64,000 nt of DNA from JANOZM01 sp031429355 (GCA_031429355.1 JANOZM010000001.1:9743-73742); one strand, 5' to 3'. Counted from the first letter of the stretch, positions 44,343-55,292 are shown. The notes: generated by a model from the letters alone, not told the origin. Program-made: numbers and translations.

Positions 44343-45983
44343 TCTTTTTAACAGTCCGCTGGCACGCTCAGTGGTCGTTCTAGCCGCCGCCGACAATTGC
44401 TCTACGGTACCAAATAAACGAATCGATTGTTTTGCCCGCGTAATCGCGGTGTACACCAACTCACGTCGGCTTTGCGGTGAGCCAATTGGAGGCAACGCCA
44501 ATAAGACATTTTTGTACTCCGAGCCTTGTGATTTGTGAACCGTTAAGACCCAACCGTCGTCATGCGCAGGTAACGCAATGGGTAGCAACCAAGACAACGT
44601 TGTTTGCTCGGCATCAAATACGGCACGTAATCCATTTTCAGTATTAACAATTAATCCAATATCGCCATTACGCAAACCAGTCGCTTCGTCGTTTTGTGTA
44701 ATCGCAATCACGCGTCCGTGATACCAGGCCGACGGATCGCGCTTAATCCAACGACGTAAATATTCGTGGCTAGCCTGCGTTCCAACAGGCCCTTCATGGG
44801 TTGGCACTAAAACACCGAAAGTTTTTAACAGGGCCAATAGTTCCAATGCTTTGTCGCTATCGACCATGGGGTTTGCAAGTAAGGCAGTCATCAAAGGCTC
44901 GTACCCACTTCGTAAAGCATCAAACCAAACCCGCTGCCCTTGCCCGCTCGTTTCTGTGTCATCAGCACCTTGATTTTTTAAACTGGAAACCCACGCAATA
45001 CGATTAACTAATTCATCATTAATTTTATTTCTCAAAACGGCGGATGCAAGTTGGCCGATTAAAGACTGATCATCGAACCGTACCGATTCGGTTAACTGAA
45101 CGGTGGCTGATGGGATTGAACATAGTTGCGCAAATACCGCGCCAGCACGTACCGAACTGAGCTGATTTTGATCGCCCGCTAAAATTAACTGTGTGTTGGG
45201 CCCAATCGCCTGCAAAAATTCATCAGCTAAAACAGCGTCCAGCATCGATGCTTCGTCGACTATTACAAGATCAAAGTTTAGATAGCCTGAGTGATCGCGC
45301 GGCAGCCTTAACAACCGATGAATTGTCGCGATAACACTTAAGCCAGACACTTGACTGCCCAAACGCAGCGCCGCCTTGCCTGTTGGCGCGCACGCAGCGA
45401 TACTAATTGCTGCGTTCCGATTTCGCATGGCATTAACAATGGCCACTAAGGTAAACGTCTTACCAGTGCCGGGACCGCCGGTCAGTACTGTCAAGCGTCG
45501 ATTTAAAGCGTGTTGCAAGGCCGATTGCTGATTAAAGTTTAGCCCGGCAATTACTTCGGAGGATTCATCTGATAAAACCACGCTATTTGTTGGCAGCGAA
45601 ACATTCAGCGCAAGCACCGCCTTTGCAATGCGCTGTTCAATTACAGCAAAACGCTGCAAGTACCAATGACCAAAACCAAACACAATAGGCCGACCATCAA
45701 GCCTAGCTGTTCCGACATTGTTCGCATCTTTTTCGGCACTGCTGCTCTTAACACTACTAACTTCAATTTGAACCGCATTGCTTTGCAAAGCGATTCGCTC
45801 ATCCCAATCTGGCCCCATCCGTTCAAACATCGCTTGACGTTCAATTGCAACATGTCCTTCGGCAACCGCAGACCACAACACATAAGCTACGGGCGCAATC
45901 GCCTGAGACGCCTCGTTGATTTGCAGCTCGGACTCGGCTATATCGGGCGCAAAAATCCGCGCAAAGCGCTGCGCTAAATTCAT
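44322..45983 (-). CDS. recD: RecBCD alpha subunit (RecD helicase)
   Basis: 5'-3' helicase of the RecBCD nuclease, 553 residues with the ATG at 45983. This start forms an ATGA overlap with the recB stop and is preferred over the longer 46037 reading. Walker A LTGGPGTGKTFTL (about residues 163-175), DEASMLD (Walker B), LILAGDQNQLSSV, and C-terminal VLTVHKSQGSEYKNVLL plus TAITRAKQSI. The family size fits. Third gene of a recC-recB-recD operon. Confidence 0.93.
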   Translation of the reverse strand: MNLAQRFARIFAPDIAESELQINEASQAIAPVAYVLWSAVAEGHVAIERQAMFERMGPDWDERIALQSNAVQIEVSSVKSSSAEKDANNVGTARLDGRPIVFGFGHWYLQRFAVIEQRIAKAVLALNVSLPTNSVVLSDESSEVIAGLNFNQQSALQHALNRRLTVLTGGPGTGKTFTLVAIVNAMRNRNAAISIAACAPTGKAALRLGSQVSGLSVIATIHRLLRLPRDHSGYLNFDLVIVDEASMLDAVLADEFLQAIGPNTQLILAGDQNQLSSVRAGAVFAQLCSIPSATVQLTESVRFDDQSLIGQLASAVLRNKINDELVNRIAWVSSLKNQGADDTETSGQGQRVWFDALRSGYEPLMTALLANPMVDSDKALELLALLKTFGVLVPTHEGPVGTQASHEYLRRWIKRDPSAWYHGRVIAITQNDEATGLRNGDIGLIVNTENGLRAVFDAEQTTLSWLLPIALPAHDDGWVLTVHKSQGSEYKNVLLALPPIGSPQSRRELVYTAITRAKQSIRLFGTVEQLSAAARTTTERASGLLKRLASLEG

Positions 45984-48900
45984 ATTGGGCCTTGCTTTTG
46001 CATTTTTAAAATTTCTTGCTCGGTCGGACGCCAACAATGCACTCCGGCGGCTGGGTCTAATCCAACTCCACGCAAAAACAAGTAAACCACGCCACCAAAA
46101 TGTTGATCGTATTGATACTGCGCCCCAAGTCGTTGCTCTAGCCAGCGGTGCACAGCTAGTGCGTAAATGCGGGCTTGCAAATCATATTGATTGGTTTGCA
46201 TAGCATTTTGTAAGGCGTGTGGCTGGTAGGCCTGTGGCCCAACACCCAACCAATTACTTTTCCAATCCAATATATACGCTTTGCCTTGCCACTGAAAAAC
46301 TAAATCGATAAAACCACGCAGTTGTAACGTTGGGGCAACTTGCATATTAAATTCTAGTTCGGTCTTGCGGGCAGTGTTCACTAAGTTGCGCAACACGATA
46401 GACGTTGCTGCGGGCCCTACAAAAGAGGTGTCCAAAATTTCGTTAAGCCACTGCGCGGTTTGCTCGAAATCGGTCTGCAAATCAAACTCTAAACCTAATT
46501 TTTGCAAAGTTACTGCACTAAAACGCTCTTGAAAATTATGCAGTTCAAACGCCCGATGCAAATATTGTCCCGGCACTTCTCCGCGCGGAAAACGCCAACG
46601 AATCGAATCATCGGTTTGCTCAGCTACAACTGATAATAACGATGTCGTAGGAACTGCTTCCAACACATTCGCATCATGATCTTTTAGCCAAACCTCTTCG
46701 ACTGATGGGCTAGCGCTGATCTTTTCATGTTGATGCGCCAAGCTACTAAAACTGGTTGTTGCCCAAGCTGGCCGACGTACCCAAGCGGCATTGGCTAACT
46801 GCCGAGCAAACACAGGCGGCGGATAGTTTATGGTTTTAGCCATTGGCACCACGTTAGGTTCTATGGCAATAATCGGTTGCCAAACATTAACGGAGAAAAC
46901 TTCTGGCTCAGCACTTTGCCACTCACTCAAACGAGCTAATTGGGCAGAAAAATCAAACATGACATCGGCAAGACTGGCATCTGCCAATGTTACAGTGGGT
47001 GGGTTCTGTTGCGCTTCAACTTGCTCGACAGAGTACGCTTGCAAATGCCGCGCCATTAACCGATGCCATGAACTATATTTAATGGTAGCTGCCGAATTGT
47101 ATAAAAACACGGCGCAACATGATTTGGCCCTAGTTAAAGCCACATACAATTTACGCGCAGCCTCGGCCTGCACCTCGATTTCGCAGCGCGTCGCAAATGG
47201 CTCTTGCACAGGCGTTTCAAATCGTAATTCAGTTGCGTGTTCACCGCCGGAACCAACAGTATGTGAAAGGTAGGGCCACTCTTTACTTAAATCACATTTT
47301 TTACCATCGCTTAAAAATGGTAACAAGACAATATCGTATTCCAAGCCTTTGCTTGAATGAATCGTCGTGATCGAGACTAAAGCTTGGTCGGTCTCTAGGC
47401 GTAATAATAATTGTTCGTTATCGGCTTCGCTTTCGTCAACTTGCCTAGTCGCAGCAAGCCACTGACGTGCCTCTAAGGGCGAGGTACATTGATGGGCTTG
47501 CAACGCCATCATTTCAATTAAATGAACCAAATTTGCCCAACGCCGCTCACCCGATTGCAAACGCATTAACCGCGGTGCCGTTTTCCAATACTCAAAAAAC
47601 ATCGACAGGGCAGCATAGCAACCTTGCTGTTGCCACACTTGGTTAAAACGTAACCATTGGTCTAAACACTGATGCCATGCTTGCGGATCGTCGCGTAATT
47701 GGGCCAACTCGTTGTCGCTATGTTGCAACAAACGCGTTGCTAATGCGCGATACACCAAAGACTTATTTTTTGGATTAGCCATTGCATCAAGAATCACCAA
47801 AAGCTCATCGGCTTCGTCGGTGGTGGTAACCCATTGTTTGGCGTTTTCCGCAGCTGCAATTCCAACCGCGTTTAAAGCTCGACGTACTTTTTTTGCTTGC
47901 GCATGCGAGTCAACTAAAATCGCAATATTGCCAGGTCGTACTGGTTTTTCTCCAAGTGCACACAGTAAAAACCGTTGCACTTGCTGCACTGTCCAATTTA
48001 AGGCCAGACTTTCTGATTGAATTTTATTACTAACACTTTGCTCGGTGTAAGCCGAAATTTGAAATGCCGACAAGACCTGATCGTTCTCGATCAATTGTTC
48101 TACCCGTCGAGTGCTGGGCAACGCATTTTGAAATTCAATCCCGTCTAATTCAAAAACTTTAGGCGCACTAAACAACTGGTTAAATGCTTGTAGCAACAAA
48201 GCGTGCGAACGAAAGTTTTCTTGCAATGTCAAACGCTCGGCACAGCGTTCCTTGGCGCTTAGGTATTCAAAAACATCGGCCCCACGAAATCGGTAAATCG
48301 TTTGCTTTGGGTCACCTACAGCAACTAAGCCGCCCTTTTTTTCGTATAAACGAAACAGCACCTCCCAAGTAGCCGAGTCCGTATCTTGGGTCTCGTCAAC
48401 TAGTGCCAAGGGAAAGCGCTCAAGGGCTTCGTCCACCAACGCAAGCGAACTTTCATCAACACTTAAAAGTGATTCGCGCAGCAAATAAATTAAGTCATCG
48501 GGCAAAGCGATGCCACGTTCACGTTTAAGCGCTTCTAAACGTTGCAACGCAAAATTTCGAAAATTGTAGCCAATTACGCCGATTAAACTTGTTACGCCAT
48601 TTAAAGCAAGTAAATAGTTTTTTGACGCAACAGCGCAGACATTTGTTGGCTCAGGTTCATTAGACAAACCCAATTTTTCGTGTTGCCAACAAAGACGCGC
48701 AAACATATCGATGGTGGCCGATTCGTTTAGCAATAGCCGAGGCCCTTGCAACATGCTTGGCCAATTCGTTTTTACATTTTCACGCATATTTGTATTAAAC
48801 GAAGCGCGCGATACCTTGGCATGCGAATTAATCGTCTCTACCCAATCAATTAACTGTTCGGCGCTAAGCTCGCGTAAGTCTTGGCGTGCGCTTTGCAATG

Positions 48901-49594
48901 CGCTTAACAACAGCGCAATATCTGCTTGGTCATTGACCGCATTAGCTAAAGGATGCCGCAACGCGTCTTGCAAACGACGTTGATCGAGTAAACCATTTTT
49001 TTTATCTTGCCCACGCTCTAATTGGTCACCACCTTCGGCTAACCACTGCGCAAACACCTCACCAAAGTTAGGGTCTTGTATTTGCTGAGTGAAGTATTCG
49101 TCTCGGACCTGTTTAAACAATCCATAAGTTGAGTTCACCAATTCGCTACGCGAAAAAAGAACACTTTTTCCAAAACCCATCATTAACAAACGTTGGCAAA
49201 ACGAGTGGATCGTACTAACTCGCATTTGATCGGCGCTGGCTTTTGCAATTTTTAACCGTGTCAAAAGCTGGTCCTGCTCTGTAGAACTTAACGCACCTAC
49301 CTTAACAAGCCATTGCACAAAAAACGGGTCTTCGACTTTCGTTTTTTGTTTTGCATTTTGCCCCGCTAACAAATTGTGCGCTTCTTCAATCCGCAGCAAA
49401 ATTCTCTGCTTTAATTCAGCTGCGGCCGAGTTAGTAAAAGTGACTACGGCGATTTGCTCGACCGATAGTTTTTGCTCGGTTAACGCCCGCAAATACAGAC
49501 CCGTTAAAGTCCAAGTTTTACCTGTACCTGCACTTGCTTCAATAAGTACGGTGCTGTTTAACGGCGTAGCCCACACTGGATGCACTAAGCTCAT
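45980..49594 (-). CDS. recB: RecBCD beta subunit (RecB helicase-nuclease)
   Basis: 3'-5' UvrD-type helicase and nuclease, 1204 residues. Walker A LIEASAGTGKTWTLTGLYLRA (about residues 17-37), Walker B ALVDETQDTDS, GDPKQTIYRFRGAD, TIHSSKGLEYDIVLLP, YVALTRAKSCC. The C-terminal nuclease is intact with YILDWKSNWLG near residue 1110. It overlaps recC upstream and recD downstream by ATGA, giving tight coupling. Role: double-strand break processing and degradation of foreign linear DNA. Confidence 0.95.
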   Translation of the reverse strand: MSLVHPVWATPLNSTVLIEASAGTGKTWTLTGLYLRALTEQKLSVEQIAVVTFTNSAAAELKQRILLRIEEAHNLLAGQNAKQKTKVEDPFFVQWLVKVGALSSTEQDQLLTRLKIAKASADQMRVSTIHSFCQRLLMMGFGKSVLFSRSELVNSTYGLFKQVRDEYFTQQIQDPNFGEVFAQWLAEGGDQLERGQDKKNGLLDQRRLQDALRHPLANAVNDQADIALLLSALQSARQDLRELSAEQLIDWVETINSHAKVSRASFNTNMRENVKTNWPSMLQGPRLLLNESATIDMFARLCWQHEKLGLSNEPEPTNVCAVASKNYLLALNGVTSLIGVIGYNFRNFALQRLEALKRERGIALPDDLIYLLRESLLSVDESSLALVDEALERFPLALVDETQDTDSATWEVLFRLYEKKGGLVAVGDPKQTIYRFRGADVFEYLSAKERCAERLTLQENFRSHALLLQAFNQLFSAPKVFELDGIEFQNALPSTRRVEQLIENDQVLSAFQISAYTEQSVSNKIQSESLALNWTVQQVQRFLLCALGEKPVRPGNIAILVDSHAQAKKVRRALNAVGIAAAENAKQWVTTTDEADELLVILDAMANPKNKSLVYRALATRLLQHSDNELAQLRDDPQAWHQCLDQWLRFNQVWQQQGCYAALSMFFEYWKTAPRLMRLQSGERRWANLVHLIEMMALQAHQCTSPLEARQWLAATRQVDESEADNEQLLLRLETDQALVSITTIHSSKGLEYDIVLLPFLSDGKKCDLSKEWPYLSHTVGSGGEHATELRFETPVQEPFATRCEIEVQAEAARKLYVALTRAKSCCAVFLYNSAATIKYSSWHRLMARHLQAYSVEQVEAQQNPPTVTLADASLADVMFDFSAQLARLSEWQSAEPEVFSVNVWQPIIAIEPNVVPMAKTINYPPPVFARQLANAAWVRRPAWATTSFSSLAHQHEKISASPSVEEVWLKDHDANVLEAVPTTSLLSVVAEQTDDSIRWRFPRGEVPGQYLHRAFELHNFQERFSAVTLQKLGLEFDLQTDFEQTAQWLNEILDTSFVGPAATSIVLRNLVNTARKTELEFNMQVAPTLQLRGFIDLVFQWQGKAYILDWKSNWLGVGPQAYQPHALQNAMQTNQYDLQARIYALAVHRWLEQRLGAQYQYDQHFGGVVYLFLRGVGLDPAAGVHCWRPTEQEILKMQKQGPI

Positions 49595-52500
49595 GGGGCA
49601 CCTTGGTCAGTTGTGCTCTTGCGACTTGCTTTACCAGTAGCAGCAACTTTCTTTACCTCTGCAATACTAATCAAACCTAAAAACGCAGATAGTTCGGAAT
49701 TAAGTATTTCCTCAACCCGCTCGGTGCTGGGCCACTGCCCACGCCACAATAACTGATTCCACTCGTCACTAGCATCGGGGTAACCGTTAGAAAACTCATC
49801 CTGCGGATCGCCCAACACTGGCGTTAAATTACGCCGAGTTGGATCAGTCGCACCTTTTTTAACCGGCAGCAGCCACAATGCCAAACACTTTTTAAACAAC
49901 GGCAAAGGATTGTTTTGATGCAATTCAAAAACTTCGAGCAACTGCTCGCGCGCTTGCAAATGCACCTCGTCGCTTACTTGAATTTGCATCAACTTTTCAG
50001 TTTCTAAATCAAATAGTCGAACCGTTTTATTGTCGCCCAAAACCCAGTCAACTAAAATCGGCGCTAAGTTACGCATATTCAAGCGGTCAACTAATTGCAA
50101 ATTGATGGCCACTGCCGTTGAATTCTCTAAGTCTAATTTAGCCACCAAATCAGAAATTTTTGTACCTACTTTATCGATCAAATTAATTGCCAATATCGCT
50201 TTGTGCTTGCCAACATTTGCGGGCGGCATTAACGGAAAATCTATGGCATTTATTTGACCAACAGAGATTTTCTCATCCTCTGGCGACCAATTTTCTAGGG
50301 CAGTACTTATTAAACTGCTCTCGTCGCGCGGGTTGACCAACCAAGGCAACCCCTCGTCAAGTCCCTGTGCCTCCCATTCTTGGCGTAATTGTTGATGTTG
50401 TTGCAAAAAGAATCGTGCGGGATGCCGTAAAAATCGAATTAGCGCATCGCGGTTGGCTTGGTTTTTAAAATCTGACTCGACTGATGAACTAATTGCTTTT
50501 GGGCTACGCCAAGCAAAGTCGTCAACACGCTCCGAAAAAATACTGGCACTGTTTTGCCATTGTGCAGGCAACAGCCCAATGCTTTGAACGGCTATGTTCG
50601 GCAACAAACTACGCAACTCTGATACCAAGGGAGATGCATTGAGTACTTGACCGGATCTGGCATCGCGCCCCGTGTAAAACATCCAAAATTTTTGTTGTGC
50701 ATTCATTAAACTAGCCAGAAAAACACTCTTGTCTTGCTCGCGCTGATTAGGGTCACCGGCGGCCTGATTTTGCTGCATCAAATCAATCCGTGAAGCAATT
50801 GTCTGACGCGGCCAAACTTTGTCATCACAACCAAGCCAAGCAATAATTTTATACGGCACATGGCTAAGCGATTCGGGCTGCACCACCGACACCACACCCG
50901 AAGGCATAGCAGGACGCCGCCCAGAGTTTAAGTGTCGTTCAAGCGATTCCAGCGCGATAGGCGCATCCACTAAAACCAGTCCGCCGCTAATACGATAATG
51001 ATGCTCCATTTCGGTTAACGCATCGCGCGCGATTTGGATGCCTTCCGATACTTGCGCGTTGGGCATCGAATTGGTCTTTGCACTAAGAAACAAAAGTGCT
51101 GCGCGCAACCATTCAATCCAATCATTCATACGCAGTAATTGCGAAGCTTGCACGGCATTTTGCTGCAGTCGCTCGGCAAACGCACACAAGCGCTCTAAAC
51201 TTTCAAAGTGGTCCTCACTCACTCCATTAACCGGCCACCGCGCCCAGTTAAGCGACTGATCTTGGGACACCGCAGGAGCATTCGTTTCATCAGTATTCGT
51301 TCGTTGATTAAACCACTGCCTGTCGCTTGCAAAACCCATCAATAGGCGCTCAATACCGTGATCGAAAGTCTGCCGACGGTCTATTGCTTCGCTATCTTTT
51401 GAAGTCTGAGCTGAGTTTGAGAAAACCCGGACACCGGCGCTTAATAACCATTGTTCGTATTGGGTTGGTTCGTCGGCCTGAATTCCTAAAGCCTGTCGAA
51501 TCGCATCGTGTGATAACAAACTTAGGGCCTGCGCCGGTGTGCATTGAGCGCTACTTATTTTCACCCATTCCAACCATGCAGCTAACCATGAGTTACTCGG
51601 TTGACTAAAGTCAGAACACAAAAAAGGAACGCGTTTCCAAAGCCCAGTAATTAGTTGCCGAGTGGTTTCGATATCGGTACTAACGACTAATACATCATTG
51701 GCTTGCAATTGATTATCGGCAGCAAACGCTAAAACCAATTGTTCTTCTAAATGTGCTAATTGACGTGCATGGCTGGTCGCACTAAAAATAGTTAAGCTGT
51801 TATCACTGCTTTCTAATTGCCCTAATTGCTGAAAATGCGCATCGTCTAATCGGGCAATGCTCAGTTGCAATTGATTGAGAATATTGACGTGGGCGTTTGA
51901 GCCAACACTGGGTGCAACATTCACAACAATACCTTCGGCCACACTAGCTTCAGATATTTCTAACGCAACGCCCGAGCCGTCGTTGAGTTCAAGCATTGCC
52001 GCTTGTGCTAGTGCTTGAACCCGCCCCCATGAGGCCAATAAGGGATGTCCTACTTCTAAGTATTCGGCCGCCTGCGAGTCTTTCAATCGGACCCGCCATT
52101 TTTCGCGTTGGCTGACGATGTCTTGATGGAACTCGTCACAAACGATAAAAGAATAAACCTCGACAGTGCAATACACCGACAACCATTGCAAAGCAGACCA
52201 GTGCAAGTTAGGAAGTCCGTCTGCGCCAAACAAAACGATGCGCTGCGGCAAGACCATTTGTTTAGCGTCTGTAAACAAATCGGGCTGGGCCGTGACCCGC
52301 TTACCCAACGCATCACGTAACCAAAAGAACGGATGCTTATCTTGCACGCGCGGCAAACGATAAATTAGGTGCCGCCATAACTCGGCCTGCCAACGCTCAT
52401 GCGCGCCAAGGTCGTTAAGTTTTTTATTTTGCCAGCGATTCAGCCACTCGATACGGTACAACAAATAGCGATCAAATAGCCGTGCTAATTCAGTAGCCAA

Positions 52501-52911
52501 TTGATGTTTTTCGATTGCGCTGGCCCCGTGCAACGAACTAGCCAGAGCGGCAGCAAAACCCCCTTGCGCTAGCGCTTCGGGTGAAAGTTGATCAAGCCAT
52601 TGTTGAATAACCCAAACCGACAAGGTTGGTTCGAAGGGTGAAATTTCTGGAAAATCTGCCCCACATTTTGCAACTAGCCCCCACAAATAACGTCCCACAT
52701 ATTCGATGGGTTGATCGGTAAAGATGCCTTGCGCTTGGGTAAACCGTTGCTGCAGCCACCGCTTGGTTCCCGGTGAGTTAACGAGCCAAACCGTCGAGGG
52801 CTCGGCAAACAAATGATTTAAACTGGTGGCACTAGATTCACTTTTTTCACTTAGATAATGCGCAACTGCGTTTTCTAAGTTGGGACTTAAGTGAATCTTT
52901 AAACCGGCCAT
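49591..52911 (-). CDS. recC: RecBCD gamma subunit (RecC)
   Basis: A 1106-residue RecC, the Chi-recognising subunit with inactivated helicase folds. Recognised from AEPSTVWLVNSPGTKRWLQQ near the N-terminus, VLFGADGLPNLHWSALQWLS, LHGASAIEKHQLATELARLFDRYLLYR, and the C-terminal inactive-nuclease region. No functional Walker A, as expected. First gene of recCBD, stop overlapping the recB ATG. The window thus carries both a type I restriction subunit and RecBCD. Confidence 0.93.
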   Translation of the reverse strand: MAGLKIHLSPNLENAVAHYLSEKSESSATSLNHLFAEPSTVWLVNSPGTKRWLQQRFTQAQGIFTDQPIEYVGRYLWGLVAKCGADFPEISPFEPTLSVWVIQQWLDQLSPEALAQGGFAAALASSLHGASAIEKHQLATELARLFDRYLLYRIEWLNRWQNKKLNDLGAHERWQAELWRHLIYRLPRVQDKHPFFWLRDALGKRVTAQPDLFTDAKQMVLPQRIVLFGADGLPNLHWSALQWLSVYCTVEVYSFIVCDEFHQDIVSQREKWRVRLKDSQAAEYLEVGHPLLASWGRVQALAQAAMLELNDGSGVALEISEASVAEGIVVNVAPSVGSNAHVNILNQLQLSIARLDDAHFQQLGQLESSDNSLTIFSATSHARQLAHLEEQLVLAFAADNQLQANDVLVVSTDIETTRQLITGLWKRVPFLCSDFSQPSNSWLAAWLEWVKISSAQCTPAQALSLLSHDAIRQALGIQADEPTQYEQWLLSAGVRVFSNSAQTSKDSEAIDRRQTFDHGIERLLMGFASDRQWFNQRTNTDETNAPAVSQDQSLNWARWPVNGVSEDHFESLERLCAFAERLQQNAVQASQLLRMNDWIEWLRAALLFLSAKTNSMPNAQVSEGIQIARDALTEMEHHYRISGGLVLVDAPIALESLERHLNSGRRPAMPSGVVSVVQPESLSHVPYKIIAWLGCDDKVWPRQTIASRIDLMQQNQAAGDPNQREQDKSVFLASLMNAQQKFWMFYTGRDARSGQVLNASPLVSELRSLLPNIAVQSIGLLPAQWQNSASIFSERVDDFAWRSPKAISSSVESDFKNQANRDALIRFLRHPARFFLQQHQQLRQEWEAQGLDEGLPWLVNPRDESSLISTALENWSPEDEKISVGQINAIDFPLMPPANVGKHKAILAINLIDKVGTKISDLVAKLDLENSTAVAINLQLVDRLNMRNLAPILVDWVLGDNKTVRLFDLETEKLMQIQVSDEVHLQAREQLLEVFELHQNNPLPLFKKCLALWLLPVKKGATDPTRRNLTPVLGDPQDEFSNGYPDASDEWNQLLWRGQWPSTERVEEILNSELSAFLGLISIAEVKKVAATGKASRKSTTDQGAP

Positions 52912-52925
52912 CTATTACTGCTAGT

Positions 52926-53372
52926 TCAACGCAAAACTACAAAAGCGATAGACAAAAAACCTAATGCCATATTGGTCAAGACTAATTTTCGAATTGTCTC
53001 GTGCGCACTAGCGGCTTGGGGAAATTGTTGAGCGTCGAGAGCCGTACAAAATTTCTTGAAAGGAACAAACCAAACGAAGCAAAAAATTGCACCCATTAAC
53101 AAACCCAAACTCAGCATGATGTGCACGCCAGGTGGAACGTTTTTTATACCCACCATTAACACCATCGCAATACCACTAATAAGTGTTAATGGCATTGCTA
53201 CCCAAACGATACGAAAAAAACGGCCAGTTGCAGCGCGCATAAATTTTAAACGCACGGGAGGCTCTTGCAGCACCTCCCCAACCGCAGGGCGTACCGTGTG
53301 CAGCATCGTAAACATGCCACCCAACCATACGATGGCACCGATGATGTGTAGCAGCGTTAATACTTTAATCAT
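52926..53372 (-). CDS. CopD-like integral membrane protein
   Basis: A 148-residue protein with four predicted membrane helices (LTLLHIIGAIVWLGGMFTML, IVWVAMPLTLISGIAMVLM, MLSLGLLMGAIFCFVWF, LTNMALGFLSIAFVV). The HIIGAIVWLGGMF motif matches the CopD/DUF4149-like membrane families. Role unknown. It starts 7 bases after the WS/DGAT gene ends and is probably cotranscribed. Confidence 0.75.
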   Translation of the reverse strand: MIKVLTLLHIIGAIVWLGGMFTMLHTVRPAVGEVLQEPPVRLKFMRAATGRFFRIVWVAMPLTLISGIAMVLMVGIKNVPPGVHIMLSLGLLMGAIFCFVWFVPFKKFCTALDAQQFPQAASAHETIRKLVLTNMALGFLSIAFVVLR

Positions 53373-53379
53373 TTGGACA

Positions 53380-54846
53380 TTAACCCCATAGCGCCGAATC
53401 GACTTCGTGACCTTCGACCATGCGACCTAAAAATGGTTCGCGCGGCAGCATCGCCAAAGTTGTAATCAGCCGCTCAAATTCGGGCTCAAAAAAATCAATA
53501 ACTTTTTGCGGGTCGGGCACCAAACCCGAATCAGTAATTAGTCCGAACTGCACGCCACCGTTATAACTTAAGATCGATACGCCCATGCCAATGTCGCCCG
53601 ACTGTGGCACCCAAAACATGATGCGCGAAATTTCACTACCGGCAAAACGAATCGGTTGCGCTGGGCCCGGTACATTTGTCATCACAGCGGTCGATTTTTT
53701 CGACAACAAATCCAAAACCGCGCGCTGTACCGGTTCTGGCGTCATACCCACCATACCCAACACTGCAAAAGCTAACATCGCTTGGTAACCGGTTTTAAGG
53801 TCCTCCATACGCCGATGCACTTCCATTACCCGTTCGATCGGGTTGGCCTCTCCAACAGGCAAACACATGGGCACCAGTCCAAACCGATTACCCAACTTAT
53901 AAGCTTGCGACATGGGTCTTAAATTGACTGGCACCATGGCACGAATTTCAATATCTTCGACGCTATCACCGTGCTCTTGCAAATAACGGCGTAGTGCCCC
54001 CGATACACAAGACAACAACACATCATTGACCGAAACACCCAATGCCTTGGATACGGCCTTTACTTCCGTAAGCGGTAATGGATGGTTCCACGCCACTTTT
54101 TTAGACGTGCCGGGCTTGCCTTTAAAGCGAGTTTTTGAATCATTCGGCATCAAAGCAATTTTTAAAGCGTCTTTGATAACTTGTGCACCTACTTGCGCAT
54201 AATCAACCAACTTATCTGGCTCGACCATCATTTCGATGGACCGGGTCATCGCCGACGAAGTTGTATTGATGGCGCTAATTGCGCCTTTAGTAACGGGCTT
54301 AAGGTACGGCGACCAAGGATTAGATTCGGCGTCGCCACTAGCGCGCTTCGACGGCGGCGGCTCGCCCCCATCCATTAAGGACATTAACACCCCAATTAGC
54401 GCGATCCCATCGGCAATGCAATGGTGAATCCGTGAAACTAGCGCATTGGTGCCGCCATAACCCTCAATTAAATGAAACTGCCATAACGGGCGATCAGCGT
54501 CTAACGGTTGAGTGGCCAGCGATCCCACAAAATCTTGCAACTGCGCATCGTTGCCGGGCTTGGGCAAGGTGTGTAATACAACGTGCTGTTCTAGATCGAA
54601 GCGCTTATCGTTAGTCCACCAAGCGCCCGTAGCGTCGGTGGTCACTTTTTGTTTAAACCGGCGAAATTTAAGAAGTCTTTCTTCGACGGTTCGACGTAAC
54701 ACTTCGAAATCGACAGGTTTATCAAATACCTGAACGCCTACGATCATCATTAAATTTTCAGCACTGTCCATCCGCAACCAAGCTTGGTCAACGCTCGACA
54801 TTTTTTCGCGCCCTTTTAGGCTAAGCGCTTTTATTCCGATTTCCAT
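53380..54846 (-). CDS. Wax ester synthase/diacylglycerol acyltransferase (WS/DGAT)
   Basis: An approximately 488-residue acyltransferase making wax esters or triacylglycerol from acyl-CoA. The ATG at 54846 is preferred because GGGGG lies 6 to 7 bases upstream. Motifs: MSSVDQAWLRMDSAENLM, active site HHCIADGIALI (HHxxxDG), SVNDVLLSCVSGALRRYL, PVNLRP, NVPGPAQPIRFAGSEI. Together with the acyl-CoA-binding protein and PHA genes nearby it points to storage-lipid metabolism. Divergent from the acyl-CoA-binding protein gene. Confidence 0.93.
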   Translation of the reverse strand: MEIGIKALSLKGREKMSSVDQAWLRMDSAENLMMIVGVQVFDKPVDFEVLRRTVEERLLKFRRFKQKVTTDATGAWWTNDKRFDLEQHVVLHTLPKPGNDAQLQDFVGSLATQPLDADRPLWQFHLIEGYGGTNALVSRIHHCIADGIALIGVLMSLMDGGEPPPSKRASGDAESNPWSPYLKPVTKGAISAINTTSSAMTRSIEMMVEPDKLVDYAQVGAQVIKDALKIALMPNDSKTRFKGKPGTSKKVAWNHPLPLTEVKAVSKALGVSVNDVLLSCVSGALRRYLQEHGDSVEDIEIRAMVPVNLRPMSQAYKLGNRFGLVPMCLPVGEANPIERVMEVHRRMEDLKTGYQAMLAFAVLGMVGMTPEPVQRAVLDLLSKKSTAVMTNVPGPAQPIRFAGSEISRIMFWVPQSGDIGMGVSILSYNGGVQFGLITDSGLVPDPQKVIDFFEPEFERLITTLAMLPREPFLGRMVEGHEVDSALWG

Positions 54847-55034
54847 CGATTTCCCCCACCGTTGCAAGCATCATACCGAGTAGTCGGCAAAGACCACAAC
54901 ATTTGCCGATTTTTTATCACTTAGTAGTACAGACAAGGCAATTTTGTATTCTCGCTTCAGCAAGAATTAGAATTTTCGTATACATTCCAGTCATAAGAAA
55001 TTTTCCTCTTCTAAAATTAAGACTGGATTTAAAA

Positions 55035-55292
55035 ATGGCCGACTTAAGTAAAGAGTTTGATCAAGCAGTTGCCGACTCAAAAAACCTACCCGACCGCCCT
55101 GATAATGCGACATTGCTCAAACTGTACGCCCTGTTCAAACAAGGCTCGACTGGCGATGTCGATGGCAAGCGGCCCGGCTTTACCGACATGGTGGGGCGCG
55201 CCAAATGGGACGCTTGGAATGAAACTAAAGGGACGGATCAAGACGAAGCCAAAAAGCAGTACATCGCTTTGATCGAAGAACTTAAAGGTTAA
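55035..55292 (+). CDS. Acyl-CoA-binding protein
   Basis: An 85-residue cytosolic ACBP: MADLSKEFDQAVADSKNLPD, then LLKLYALFKQGSTGDVDGKRPGF and AKWDAWNETKGTDQDEAKKQYI, the standard four-helix ligand-binding pattern. The ATG at 55035 gives the exact family length; the upstream extension is not coding. It would carry acyl-CoA to the divergent WS/DGAT or to beta-oxidation. Confidence 0.93.
   Translation: MADLSKEFDQAVADSKNLPDRPDNATLLKLYALFKQGSTGDVDGKRPGFTDMVGRAKWDAWNETKGTDQDEAKKQYIALIEELKG

Noticed and set aside
46830..47273. 147-codon plus-strand frame within recB
   Set aside because: Antisense to conserved helicase motifs of recB; Cys-rich composition and no initiation signal.
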